A stretch of DNA of 20,072 bases from a virus: positions 1 to 20,072 of IMG/VR virus record IMGVR_UViG_3300009285_012490. One strand, given 5' to 3'. Positions 1 through 6,874 of this stretch are shown piece by piece (within the stretch, counting starts at the first letter, position 1; the number at the start of each line of letters is the position of its first letter). The notes under the pieces are model-generated. The model was not told the DNA's origin. It did no database searches and was given only the letters and a program-made list of their open reading frames with translations. The position numbers and the translations under genes are program-made.

Positions 1-1006
1 CTACAATATTTTCAACTTTAAAATATTTTTTATTATTCTGTATAGATTTTTCACACGTTTCAATTCTTTGAATAATATTTTCAACTGTTTTATTCTGTTC
101 TAGTAAAACATTATATTCAGAAAGCTTCTTATTCAATAGACCAAAATCATTTTCTATTTTACCATATTTGATATATTTTGCAATAATTATTTCTATATGT
201 TCCAAATTAGATATTGTTTTAGAAACAAGATTTGTCTTACTTTCAATATTTAATAAGTTTACAATATCTTCTTTTATTCTTACAACATTTGATTCATTTA
301 TTAGTAGAGACTTCTTTTCACTAATAAATGAATCAATAGCAGATATTTCATTTATAATTTTTTCAATTATTTTATTCTCTTTTTCTATTTTTTCTATTTG
401 GTCATTCGAAGACTCTATTTCAAGAATAAGTTTTTCTATTCTGTCTAAAGATTCAAAATTTTTGAGATTATCTTTTGTCTCTTTTATCTCCTTATCAACC
501 TTTTTGATTTTATTATTTGTTTCAGTGACAATGCTATTTATTTTAGAGGTTGATTTATCGATTATTTCAAGGCCGGCAATTTCATTTAGCATTCGGGCTC
601 GTTCAGATGAGTTTTCTCCAATAAAGAAAAACCTGTCATGTTGTCCTTGAATATTAAAAGTCCCTAAATTTAAAGCATCTGTTACTTCTTCTGGAACTCC
701 AGTGCCAAAAGCAATTAAGGGTTTTTGCTCATTAATTCTATATTCATGAAAATCATCTGACCTTCTTTTAGAAACTCTAACATCATCAAATTCTAATATT
801 ACTTCAGTAACATCTTTATTTTTAGCATTCCAGGGCTTAATAGGCTCATAGCCAGATGGGCGATTATTAATAGCCCATATACAACCTCTTTGAGATCCTG
901 ATTTCCCATTATTGCTATCTCCAGAAATAATTGTCACCATTGAAGATGGTTCAATAATAGTCTCTTTATGATTCTCATAATTTTTTATAACAATTTTATT
1001 CAGCAT
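1..1006 (-). CDS. Rad50/SbcC-like SMC-family ATPase, N-terminal part (runs off left edge)
   Basis: The reading frame stays open from an ATG at 1006 to the left edge, giving about 335 residues with no stop. A Walker A motif GDSNNGKS lies at residues 29-36, after an N-terminal strand beginning MLNKIVIKNYENHKE, the usual start of Rad50/SbcC/RecF-type ATPases. A Q-loop-like stretch, NIQGQHDRFF, is near residues 118-127. From about residue 150 onward the protein is rich in Lys, Glu, Ile and Asn with heptad-like spacing, as in the first arm of an SMC coiled coil. The zinc hook, signature motif and Walker B would lie beyond the window. The start codon shares one base with the stop of the upstream gene (TAATG). 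Phage homologues (T4 gp46, T5 D13) pair with an Mre11/SbcD-type nuclease to process DNA ends. No such partner is visible here, so it may lie to the left. The class is fairly certain; the exact family is inferred. Confidence 0.85.
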   Translation of the reverse strand, partial: MLNKIVIKNYENHKETIIEPSSMVTIISGDSNNGKSGSQRGCIWAINNRPSGYEPIKPWNAKNKDVTEVILEFDDVRVSKRRSDDFHEYRINEQKPLIAFGTGVPEEVTDALNLGTFNIQGQHDRFFFIGENSSERARMLNEIAGLEIIDKSTSKINSIVTETNNKIKKVDKEIKETKDNLKNFESLDRIEKLILEIESSNDQIEKIEKENKIIEKIINEISAIDSFISEKKSLLINESNVVRIKEDIVNLLNIESKTNLVSKTISNLEHIEIIIAKYIKYGKIENDFGLLNKKLSEYNVLLEQNKTVENIIQRIETCEKSIQNNKKYFKVENIV

Positions 1007-1437
1007 TATTCATTCCAATCTTTTCTTTTATATGTTCCATCAAGATTTATTTCCATATTTTCTTTAGAATATGCTTTATAAAACATCTTTCTCATTTCTG
1101 GATTACTTAAAATCCATTCCCGATATTTTTCTGCTTGTTCATATGTTATTGGATATGAAACCCCACAATGTAAAAACGAACAAAAACCGCCATGCTCATT
1201 TTTAAATTCAATATCATATAAAATTTGATTATTTTTAAGACATATGTATTCTGGAATTATATCAACAATTTTAATATTTAACCCGCTACAATCGCAAATC
1301 AAATCTCCAATTTTATAATCTTTAAATTTAAGGAAGCGGGAAAATAAACCCTTTCTTATTTGGTTTATAATCTTTTTACCTATTCTCTTTTTTATTCTCT
1401 TGTTCCATAAAGGGATTCCAAATGCTTTAGGTGACAT
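1006..1437 (-). CDS. Hypothetical protein (143 aa)
   Basis: Function not recognised. The first 40 residues are strongly basic (many Lys and Arg), followed by a compact domain with a CDCSG segment and strands rich in Ile, Tyr and Phe. A CSFLHCGVSYPIT segment and an amphipathic C-terminal helix (EQAEKYREWILSNPEM) come next. The scattered Cys and His residues do not form a clear zinc knuckle. The ATG at 1437 lies inside the last codons of the PD-(D/E)XK nuclease gene (11-base overlap) and the stop overlaps the start of the SMC-like gene, so it is translationally coupled on both sides and probably belongs to the same recombination operon. The Shine-Dalgarno sequence is weak (AGG), consistent with coupling. 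Confidence 0.75.
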   Translation of the reverse strand: MSPKAFGIPLWNKRIKKRIGKKIINQIRKGLFSRFLKFKDYKIGDLICDCSGLNIKIVDIIPEYICLKNNQILYDIEFKNEHGGFCSFLHCGVSYPITYEQAEKYREWILSNPEMRKMFYKAYSKENMEINLDGTYKRKDWNE

Positions 1438-1990
1438 TTAATAGCCTACTTGTAAAATATTCTGGTTTAGCCCAATTAAAAAAATCCTCAAGTTTAAAAA
1501 TTACAAAATCAAAAAAACCATCATCTAAAATAATCATAGGGGATTTAGGAGGCAATCCCCCAAAAAAATCTGTCATCTTTAAGAATCTGGTTTTATAAAA
1601 ACAAACGCAAGGTTTTTTTCTATCTCGATGAAATATCAATAATGGCTCTTTGTTGGCCGCAATAGAATCTCTAATCACTTGATCTAAATTTTTTCTAAAT
1701 GGGTGTGAATCACTTGCTGTATCCACTTCATCTAAAATATTAGATTTATTATATCCTTTTTTTAATTCTATTACAAAAATATCAAGAAGTGGCTGGCCGG
1801 TTGAGTCTTCAGCAAGGATATCACCATAATTTATAGATGTTTTTCCCTTCTTCGCTCTATTAGTGGCTCTAGAGCCTGACCCATGAGTATGCCAATAAAT
1901 ATCATCTCTTTCGCCATTGCTCCACCATAAGGATAATTCTTTAGAGAATTTTCTTTCCCAATTCCCTCCCTTATTTTTACTATTACTCAT
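1427..1990 (-). CDS. Putative PD-(D/E)XK-fold nuclease (resolvase or endonuclease-like)
   Basis: This 187-residue protein has the motif order of the PD-(D/E)XK superfamily. An N-terminal helix carries a glutamate (GNWERKFSKEL), a short basic segment follows (GSGSRATNRAKKGK), then an acidic position (YGDI), and finally a strand with the E-x-K signature (FVIELKKGYNK). This pattern is shared by Holliday-junction resolvases, VRR-NUC proteins and many phage endonucleases, and the sequence alone cannot separate them. I chose the ATG at 1990, not one 33 bases upstream, because it overlaps the stop of the zinc-peptide gene by 8 bases and the longer form would run through most of that peptide's 3' end. 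The neighbours (SMC-like ATPase, FEN, RecA) fit a role in branched-DNA or end processing. Confidence 0.7.
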   Translation of the reverse strand: MSNSKNKGGNWERKFSKELSLWWSNGERDDIYWHTHGSGSRATNRAKKGKTSINYGDILAEDSTGQPLLDIFVIELKKGYNKSNILDEVDTASDSHPFRKNLDQVIRDSIAANKEPLLIFHRDRKKPCVCFYKTRFLKMTDFFGGLPPKSPMIILDDGFFDFVIFKLEDFFNWAKPEYFTSRLLNVT

Positions 1991-2132
1991 AATTTTCAAT
2001 TTCCCTACAATCATAACAAACATCTAAAACAGGATCAAAACAATCTTCACAAAACCATTCTTCGCAATCTGGACATTCAAATTGTGATTCCCAAGAAAAT
2101 AATGGCTCTCCGCAATTAAAACAACCTTTCAT
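1983..2132 (-). CDS. Small double zinc-knuckle peptide (49 aa)
   Basis: A short ORF has an excellent ribosome-binding site (AAGGAGAT, 7 bases before the ATG at 2132). The 49-residue product has four CxxC pairs (CFNC, CPDC, CEDC, CYDC) near residues 4, 20, 28 and 39, enough to bind two zinc ions. It is acidic, with many Glu and Asp residues. Its stop at 1983-1985 overlaps the start of the PD-(D/E)XK nuclease gene, indicating coupled translation. The function is unknown. Such phage zinc ribbons may bind nucleic acid or act as adaptors, but nothing here decides this. Confidence 0.75.
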   Translation of the reverse strand: MKGCFNCGEPLFSWESQFECPDCEEWFCEDCFDPVLDVCYDCREIENYE

Positions 2133-2168
2133 TAAAATATCTCCTTATTTTATATCAACGGGGTGTTT

Positions 2169-2198
2169 ATAATATATAATTAGAATGCTCAATTTCAA
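2169..2198 (-). promoter_or_regulatory. Possible sigma70-type promoter before the zinc-peptide gene
   Basis: On the minus strand TTGAAA (2193-2198) and TATTAT (2169-2174) are separated by 18 bases, about 37 bases before the ATG at 2132. The position, just after the end of the Ser/Gly-rich gene, is reasonable. In DNA this A+T-rich, such matches are common by chance, so this is only a candidate. Confidence 0.25.
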
Positions 2199-2564
2199 TA
2201 ACTACTAGAGTCATCACTATAACTTGACAAATCTCCCCCTGAATCATAAGACGAGCTTGAAGAATCGCTATTATCCCAACTCCCAGATGCTCCTCCTCCA
2301 CCGAATTCTCCGTTATGATCAATAATATCTGTATTCTTATAGTCATCAGAAGACAAAAGAGAGCCAGTCATAACTCCCATCATAAAATTATTACCATGAC
2401 AATTATGATGCGCTGTCACATTAGATGATGACATCATTTGCCCTCTTTTGGGCGGAGGTGGTGACACTCGTGAACCACGGGCCTTGCCGATGAGATTCGA
2501 GGAAACAGAGGCTCCTGTTTTTTTTTGCTTTCGTGCTAAAAATGCGGTTTATCCATTCAAACAT
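2195..2564 (-). CDS. Ser/Gly/Asp-rich protein, reading frame broken at a 9-A run
   Basis: A strong Shine-Dalgarno (GGAGG, 7 bases upstream) precedes an ATG at 2564. The frame opened there (MFEWINRIFSTKAKK...) stops at 2421 after 47 codons. A second frame, open from inside the A9 run (2518-2526 on the plus strand as T9) to the stop at 2195, continues with a plausible basic linker, a PPPPKRG segment, and a tail ending in FGGGGASGSWD followed by Ser/Asp/Tyr repeats. Such Gly/Ser tails occur on many small bacterial and phage proteins. Removing one A would join the two halves into one protein of about 122 residues. So this is one gene with a +1 (or -2) frame change at a homopolymer: a sequencing error, transcriptional slippage, recoding, or a real mutation. 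The rest could be translated alone from a GTG at 2467. Function unknown. Confidence 0.6.
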
Positions 2565-2586
2565 GCGGAACCTCCATAATTAATAT

Positions 2587-3441
2587 TTAATTGCATAAAT
2601 ACTTTCGCCACTTATCCATTTTATCAGATTCTATGAAACTTTTAAACCCATACTGATTGCAAATTTTAATAAATTTTGAAATATCTAATTTACTAAAATT
2701 CAATTCAGGAATTTTAGTCTCAGGAAATGGTATTTCTACTAAAATTTTATTCTTTTCAATCAATTCTTTCCCGTTTTGAGACACAATACTTTGATATTTT
2801 TTACCAGTATTTTTAAGTTCTCCTCTTAGATATTGAATGGCTGTTTTTTCAGCAACGCCCGCAACTCCCTTTACATTATCTGTTTTGCAGCCTCCCGTTT
2901 GTTTGACAAGAATCCATTCTTTTGGAGTCATCTTAAATTCCTCAAAAAAATCTTCTTTTGAATACAATACTCCTTTGCTATTTAATAATGAACAATAATC
3001 CAGTAATTGATATAAATCCCTATCGTTAGAAAAAACTAAATAATCATTAGGGATATTAATTACAATACTGGCAATTAAGTCGTCTCCTTCATGGCCCTCT
3101 TGCCAAAAGTTATTGAAAAACCCTAATTCCGGTAAAACATAAATACGCAAATCTCTAAATTGAGAATAGCAAATTTTTTCAAACAATTTTTCTTCAGGAG
3201 AAAGCTCTTCTTTTTTCTTAATTCTATTTTCTTTGTACTCTGGATATATCTCTTTTCTTTTTGATATTTTGGTATCCCAAACAAAAATCAATCTATCTGT
3301 TTTATAAATATCAATGAGAGAAATTATTTTAGCAAGAAAACCAAAAATAATGCCTGTTTGTTCATTTTTGTAAGATAACCCCTTAATTGTATATTTAACC
3401 ACATTGCATAAATAATTGCAATCTATTAATAGTGTTTTCAT
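2587..3441 (-). CDS. 5'-3' exonuclease / flap endonuclease (FEN, PolA N-terminal type)
   Basis: This 284-residue protein has the FEN motifs in order: LLIDCNYL (Asp7), VWDTKISKRKEIYPEYKENR (Asp56 and the basic arch residues), EGHEGDDLIA (Glu118, Asp120, Asp121), SNDRDLYQLL (Asp140, Asp142) and a helix-hairpin-helix at GCKTDNVKGVAGVAEKTA. It should remove RNA primers and 5' flaps as a stand-alone enzyme, like T5 D15 or T4 RNase H, which suits a phage whose polymerase is DnaE-type and carries no 5' nuclease. In many family members the last metal motif reads GDxxDN; here it is GCKTDN, with Cys at the first Asp position while the second Asp (188) is kept. Translation is coupled to the upstream membrane peptide through a TAATG overlap. 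Confidence 0.93.
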   Translation of the reverse strand: MKTLLIDCNYLCNVVKYTIKGLSYKNEQTGIIFGFLAKIISLIDIYKTDRLIFVWDTKISKRKEIYPEYKENRIKKKEELSPEEKLFEKICYSQFRDLRIYVLPELGFFNNFWQEGHEGDDLIASIVINIPNDYLVFSNDRDLYQLLDYCSLLNSKGVLYSKEDFFEEFKMTPKEWILVKQTGGCKTDNVKGVAGVAEKTAIQYLRGELKNTGKKYQSIVSQNGKELIEKNKILVEIPFPETKIPELNFSKLDISKFIKICNQYGFKSFIESDKMDKWRKYLCN

Positions 3442-3629
3442 TAAATATTCTCTTTAAATTTTTTAATATTCCAAATCCAGAATTTTAAACACATTATATC
3501 ATGATTAGGGTATTCGCTTTTATCTCCCGATCTTTTAATCATAAAATCTATATAAAGACTTCTTAAAATAAAAAGATGGGCAAACGATCCTGCTAATCCA
3601 GCTATTGCAAATAATACAAGAATTGTCAA
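3441..3629 (-). CDS. Small membrane peptide (62 aa), uncertain start
   Basis: The product begins with a hydrophobic helix (TILVLFAIAGLAGSFAHLFIL) followed by a basic stretch, so it is probably a single-pass membrane peptide. Its frame has no ATG near the 5' end and is closed by a TAA just upstream, leaving a TTG at 3629 as the likely first codon. Yet the strong Shine-Dalgarno (AAAGGAGG) and an ATG at 3637 sit just before it in another frame, which stops after three codons. One extra G in the GGGG run would join that ATG to this frame, giving MGELTILVLF at the N-terminus. The stop overlaps the FEN start (TAATG). Function unknown. Confidence 0.55.
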   Translation of the reverse strand: MTILVLFAIAGLAGSFAHLFILRSLYIDFMIKRSGDKSEYPNHDIMCLKFWIWNIKKFKENI

Positions 3630-3634
3630 CTCCC

Positions 3635-3652
3635 CATTTTAATTCCTCCTTT
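3635..3652 (-). promoter_or_regulatory. Strong ribosome-binding site with ATG leading to a 3-codon ORF
   Basis: On the minus strand AAAGGAGG (3645-3652) is followed after 7 bases by ATG (3635-3637), then GGG AGT TGA. The TGA overlaps the TTG start of the membrane peptide by two bases, so ribosomes ending here could restart there. A missing base in the sequence is the other explanation. Confidence 0.5.
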
Positions 3653-3654
3653 AA

Positions 3655-3918
3655 TTACTTCCTTAAATTAATTTTTTTAAAGTCAAAAGTTTGCATAGTA
3701 AGAGCTAAAGCTTCTTCTCTTGTCATCCCAGCATAAATATATTTTTTAAATGTTGCTATTTTAATAGAAGCAACCCCTAAAATCAAGCTTTCTGTCAATT
3801 GATATACTTCTGGTCCAAAAGTTTTTGCTATTTTCACTAAATTATTAACTACATCTTTATAAATTTCTGATTCTTTTGAAATATCATCAATAAGAGAAAC
3901 AATATCATCTGGTCTCAT
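3655..3918 (-). CDS. Small helical hypothetical protein (87 aa)
   Basis: This acidic, probably all-helical protein has no recognised family. Its C-terminal part (KKYIYAGMTREEALALTMQTF) has the look of a short helix-turn-helix bundle, with a glycine turn followed by an REEAL helix. A very similar pattern ends the 56-residue protein at 18513-18683. The start at 3918 overlaps the stop of the von Willebrand A gene by four bases (ATGA), so the two are translated together and may work together. There are no Cys residues and no membrane segment. Confidence 0.75.
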   Translation of the reverse strand: MRPDDIVSLIDDISKESEIYKDVVNNLVKIAKTFGPEVYQLTESLILGVASIKIATFKKYIYAGMTREEALALTMQTFDFKKINLRK

Positions 3919-4571
3919 TTGTATTGCGCTCCTGCTTCTTTTTGTTTTTGATAATCATTATTTGTAAATGCTATTGTCTCAACATTGCCTAAGCGATAAT
4001 TAACTAAATTTTTAGAAATAGACCGAGTGGCATCATGCACTCCAAGACTATTTGCTGCATAAGTTATAGCGTTATCAATATTAATCCCAATTTTTGCAGC
4101 TTCAAAGCAAGCATCTTGATTAGCTCCAAGAAAAACAAATTGCCAATTATATTTTTGTTCTTGATGCTTTATCATATCTTTAATATGACTAGCTAAATAA
4201 TTTTTGCTATCATTTTCTTGTCCATCAGTGAAAATGACAAAAACAACTTTTTCTGGTCTTTCATTATCCTTCATCTTCCGCAAATAAACCTCAGTTTCTT
4301 CAATCGCTCTCCCTACAGCATCATATAACCTTGTCCACCCATTAGGAACAAATGTTTCGTTATTAAGAGGGCCAATATATTTAATATATGCTCCATTATA
4401 AACAACTTGATATTCATCGTTAAATTGGGCTAAAGTAACTGTTGCCTCTCCAGGAACGCTCTTTTGCTCCTCAATAAATGTGTTAAACCCTCCAATTACA
4501 TCATCTTTAATGATCCCCATCGAGCCAGAACGGTCTAGAACAATTGTAATATGAGTATACCCCTTTTTCAT
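3915..4571 (-). CDS. von Willebrand factor A (vWA) domain protein
   Basis: The 218 residues are almost entirely one vWA domain. The metal-ion-dependent adhesion site is complete: DRSGSM at residues 13-18 (D-x-S-x-S), a threonine in GWTRLYDA, and an aspartate in FTDGQEND. The protein has no signal peptide or membrane segment, so it is probably cytoplasmic. vWA proteins use the bound metal to hold partner proteins and often work with AAA+ or other ATPases. Here the gene overlaps the recA-like gene by four bases (ATGA) upstream and the small helical gene by four bases downstream. This suggests a function tied to recombination or to a shared complex, but that is inference. Similar stand-alone vWA proteins occur in other large phages without a settled role. 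Confidence 0.88.
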   Translation of the reverse strand: MKKGYTHITIVLDRSGSMGIIKDDVIGGFNTFIEEQKSVPGEATVTLAQFNDEYQVVYNGAYIKYIGPLNNETFVPNGWTRLYDAVGRAIEETEVYLRKMKDNERPEKVVFVIFTDGQENDSKNYLASHIKDMIKHQEQKYNWQFVFLGANQDACFEAAKIGINIDNAITYAANSLGVHDATRSISKNLVNYRLGNVETIAFTNNDYQKQKEAGAQYK

Positions 4572-5689
4572 ACAAATCTCCTCTTCCTATCTAATTTAAT
4601 AGCTTCTTCTCTTGCAAGCCATGCAACTTCAACAATTTTATCTACTTCTGTCTCAAGGTTATTTTCTTCAATATGAGCAATTAATTTATTTTTAGTTAAT
4701 TCTATTCCTAATTCAGGAGCCTTAATTGTTTGTTTTTCTTTAGCCCAAAATCCATTCTTTGTTAAAAAATCAACATTGGCTACTAAATTATCAAATCCCA
4801 TAGAATCATATAAATCTATCTCAACTGTTCTTTTCTTTCCGGTAAGTTTATTCTTGGTTACTTTAATCTGAACTCTTTGCCCAATATTCAAATCATATTG
4901 GGAATCTTTATGGGAGGCAATTTTAGTTGTCCAAAATTGATGCGTGGAGTAATAAAAAGGAGCATTTCCCCCACTAGTAATTTCCTTCTTCCCAAACAAC
5001 CCAGCATTTATATTTTGCCTTAATTGTTGAACAATATTAACTGAAGAATTTGTATTTTTAATCTCTCTTTTAATCATTCGTAGAACTTGGCCAATAATCC
5101 TACTTTTCTCTGTATTATAAGATCCCTTAATTTCCTTTAAATGTTCCTCTGACTTAGCCGCTTTTACAGCTTCTTTATATTCTCTTTCAACTTCTTCATC
5201 TGAAGCAAGAGAATCTAAAGAATCTAAAACATAAATAAATGGTCCTCCTTTACTACAAAAATTTAAAATATTATGCTTAAATTCTTGGATTGTATTAGAA
5301 TGGATAGAGCCATCTTTCCCGGTCTTTGGAGCAATAAGACGATTATAAAGCTTCGCACCAAAAAGCTCTGAGATATTAAACTCTAATGCTTCTTCGGCAT
5401 CATCATAAATAATTGAGTATTCTTCAAACCTTGGATCATTTGCGATAGCTGCAAGAGTATTAAAAACAAGAAAAGTTTTTCCTGAGCTTGATCCTCCAGG
5501 AATAGTATTTACTTTCCCCATACTAATTCCGCCGACAATAGTATCGGAACAAGCTAAATCAAGAAGAGTTATCCCCGTAGGAAGCAATAGTTCCGGGTTT
5601 ACTCCTTCCGGCTCATCATTTTCTTCAATATCTTCAGTAATCGTTTCTTCTATTTCATCTGCAATCTGCTTGGTGCTTTTTCTTCCCAT
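4568..5689 (-). CDS. RecA/UvsX-like recombinase
   Basis: This 373-residue protein has a RecA-type ATPase core. Walker A is GGSSSGKT (residues 65-72), the catalytic glutamate region is DDAEEAL (96-102), and Walker B is FIYVLDSLDS (151-160). A loop with a QQLRQNINAGLFGKKEITSGG region follows in the position of the DNA-binding loops L1/L2, together with the TSGGNAPFYYS segment typical of RecA-family proteins. The N-terminus is acidic and the C-terminus is basic (DRKRRFV). It should form filaments on single-stranded DNA and drive strand exchange in phage recombination and repair. The ATG at 5689 has a good Shine-Dalgarno (AAAAGGGG). It lies just downstream of the SSB gene and a large hairpin, and overlaps the vWA gene. 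Whether it is nearer UvsX or bacterial RecA cannot be settled by eye. Confidence 0.9.
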   Translation of the reverse strand: MGRKSTKQIADEIEETITEDIEENDEPEGVNPELLLPTGITLLDLACSDTIVGGISMGKVNTIPGGSSSGKTFLVFNTLAAIANDPRFEEYSIIYDDAEEALEFNISELFGAKLYNRLIAPKTGKDGSIHSNTIQEFKHNILNFCSKGGPFIYVLDSLDSLASDEEVEREYKEAVKAAKSEEHLKEIKGSYNTEKSRIIGQVLRMIKREIKNTNSSVNIVQQLRQNINAGLFGKKEITSGGNAPFYYSTHQFWTTKIASHKDSQYDLNIGQRVQIKVTKNKLTGKKRTVEIDLYDSMGFDNLVANVDFLTKNGFWAKEKQTIKAPELGIELTKNKLIAHIEENNLETEVDKIVEVAWLAREEAIKLDRKRRFV

Positions 5690-5726
5690 AAAACCCCTTT
5701 TATTGTTTTTATAAACATTTAAGCTG

Positions 5727-5764
5727 TAATATACTGGGGTAGTAAATTCTACCCCAGTATATTA
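5727..5764. repeat. Perfect 16-bp inverted repeat with 6-base loop (SSB-recA hairpin)
   Basis: Arms at 5727-5742 and 5749-5764 are exact reverse complements, with a GGGG/CCCC core and A+T-rich base, around the loop TAAATT. It begins 7 bases after the SSB stop and fills much of the gap before recA. Neither side is followed by a T-run, so it is not a classical intrinsic terminator. It may protect or process the SSB transcript 3' end, attenuate recA, or bind a protein. Confidence 0.85.
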
Positions 5765-5771
5765 ACAAATA

Positions 5772-6863
5772 TTAAAATGGGATATCGTCACTATTTTTAA
5801 GTTTCCGTTTAGGAGTAGGCCTTCTCAGCTTTGCATTCTCAGCTTTGCATAGTTGGAAAACCTTACACTTGGCCTCACCACATTCTTCATATTCATCAAA
5901 TTCTACTCCTAGAATCCCGCCCCAAGGACATTCCGCATCTTCTGAAGAAGCCGTTTGGGGGAAATCTAGTGGAACATCATCGCCAATTGGCTCCTCCTCT
6001 TTAGGCACAGAAGGTGTATTTTGTTTAAGCCCCTTCCGTGGCGGAAGTTCTTCTTGTGGTGTATCTTCTCGTTTAACCTTTTTTACCTTAGTTAGTTCTT
6101 TAATCTGATCATAATTCTTTAGAACTACTAATTCATCAAGTGTAATTGCCCCAGAAAGTTCCTTGTCAGAAAGATCATAAGTCCTTGCTACCAACTCATA
6201 CCCACCAAGGATGTACTTCCTCTCTCCCGGCTTAGTCCCTTCAAAATAGATAGAATACCCATCTTTATCTGGCCAGCTATAAAACCTCTCTTCTCCAGTA
6301 CTCTTATTAATTTTAAGGGATTGTAGCTTTTCCTCCATCCAATGAAATGGATAATCAAGAATTTGAACACCCTTCTCTTGCTCTTCTCCCTTATCTCGAA
6401 CAACAACATTATAAACAACTCGATGCTGAGTACCAAATTCTTGATGGATCTTATGGCGCTCTTCCTTTACATAAGTTTGAGCGAGTTTTTCTAGCTTCTC
6501 TTCACAAATAGGGCAAGGAAGCCCAAAATTTTCATATGGACAAACAATCCTCAAATTCTGGGGGCCAACATTTGTATGGATGAATAGATTTAAAACATAT
6601 GCAGGATCGCCTTCCTTTAAACTAATAATAGAGACTCCTTGCCTTTTAACATTCGGGTAAGTTGGCCACTTACTCCCTACGATAAATGGGACAATATCAA
6701 ACATATATCCCAATGGCTTTTCTTTAAACTTAGGGCTCCATTGGTTAACTCCCTCAGAAATATTCAAATATGTTTCAAAGCTATTCCCGTCATTTCGAAT
6801 GCTTTCCTGTTCTTGTTGCCGTTGTTTCAACCCTTCCTTCATTTTGCTACGATCAAAAGCCAT
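5772..6863 (-). CDS. Single-stranded DNA-binding protein with Cys knuckles and DDIPF tail
   Basis: I place the start at the ATG at 6863, because GGAGGA lies 5 bases before it and would be inside the coding sequence of the alternative ATG at 6875. The 363-residue protein has a large N-terminal domain of OB-fold-like strand pattern, a Cys cluster (CPYENFGLPCPICEEKL), a charged Pro/Glu-rich linker, a second Cys cluster (AECPWGGI...EECGEAKCKVFQLC), and ends SDDIPF. The acidic DDIPF tip is the classic SSB tail that recruits partner proteins. With recA next, a T4 gp32-like role coating single-stranded DNA is likely. The gene is less A+T-rich than its neighbours. A 14-bp tandem duplication lies near its 3' end. 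The OB fold itself is inferred, not seen as a motif. Confidence 0.82.
   Translation of the reverse strand: MAFDRSKMKEGLKQRQQEQESIRNDGNSFETYLNISEGVNQWSPKFKEKPLGYMFDIVPFIVGSKWPTYPNVKRQGVSIISLKEGDPAYVLNLFIHTNVGPQNLRIVCPYENFGLPCPICEEKLEKLAQTYVKEERHKIHQEFGTQHRVVYNVVVRDKGEEQEKGVQILDYPFHWMEEKLQSLKINKSTGEERFYSWPDKDGYSIYFEGTKPGERKYILGGYELVARTYDLSDKELSGAITLDELVVLKNYDQIKELTKVKKVKREDTPQEELPPRKGLKQNTPSVPKEEEPIGDDVPLDFPQTASSEDAECPWGGILGVEFDEYEECGEAKCKVFQLCKAENAKLRRPTPKRKLKNSDDIPF
5823..5850. repeat. 14-bp perfect tandem duplication inside the SSB gene
   Basis: TCTCAGCTTTGCAT occurs twice in direct succession. Because 14 is not a multiple of three, the copies are read in different frames: the first in the translation direction gives CKAE and the second gives AKLR. 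The downstream frame reaches the DDIPF tail only with both copies present. Confidence 0.95.
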
Positions 6864-6874
6864 TGAATCCTCCA

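Noticed and set aside
168-650. Long plus-strand frame, Ser/Phe/Ile-rich
   Set aside because: It is the mirror of the Lys/Glu/Asn-rich coiled coil encoded on the minus strand, has no ribosome-binding site and has unnatural composition.
5727-5764. Classical intrinsic terminator
   Set aside because: The stem is excellent but no T-run follows it in either direction, so it is listed as a hairpin of unknown role.
5845-6108. Plus-strand frame across the SSB linker
   Set aside because: It is antisense to the Pro/Glu-rich SSB linker, with no start signal and no protein-like pattern.
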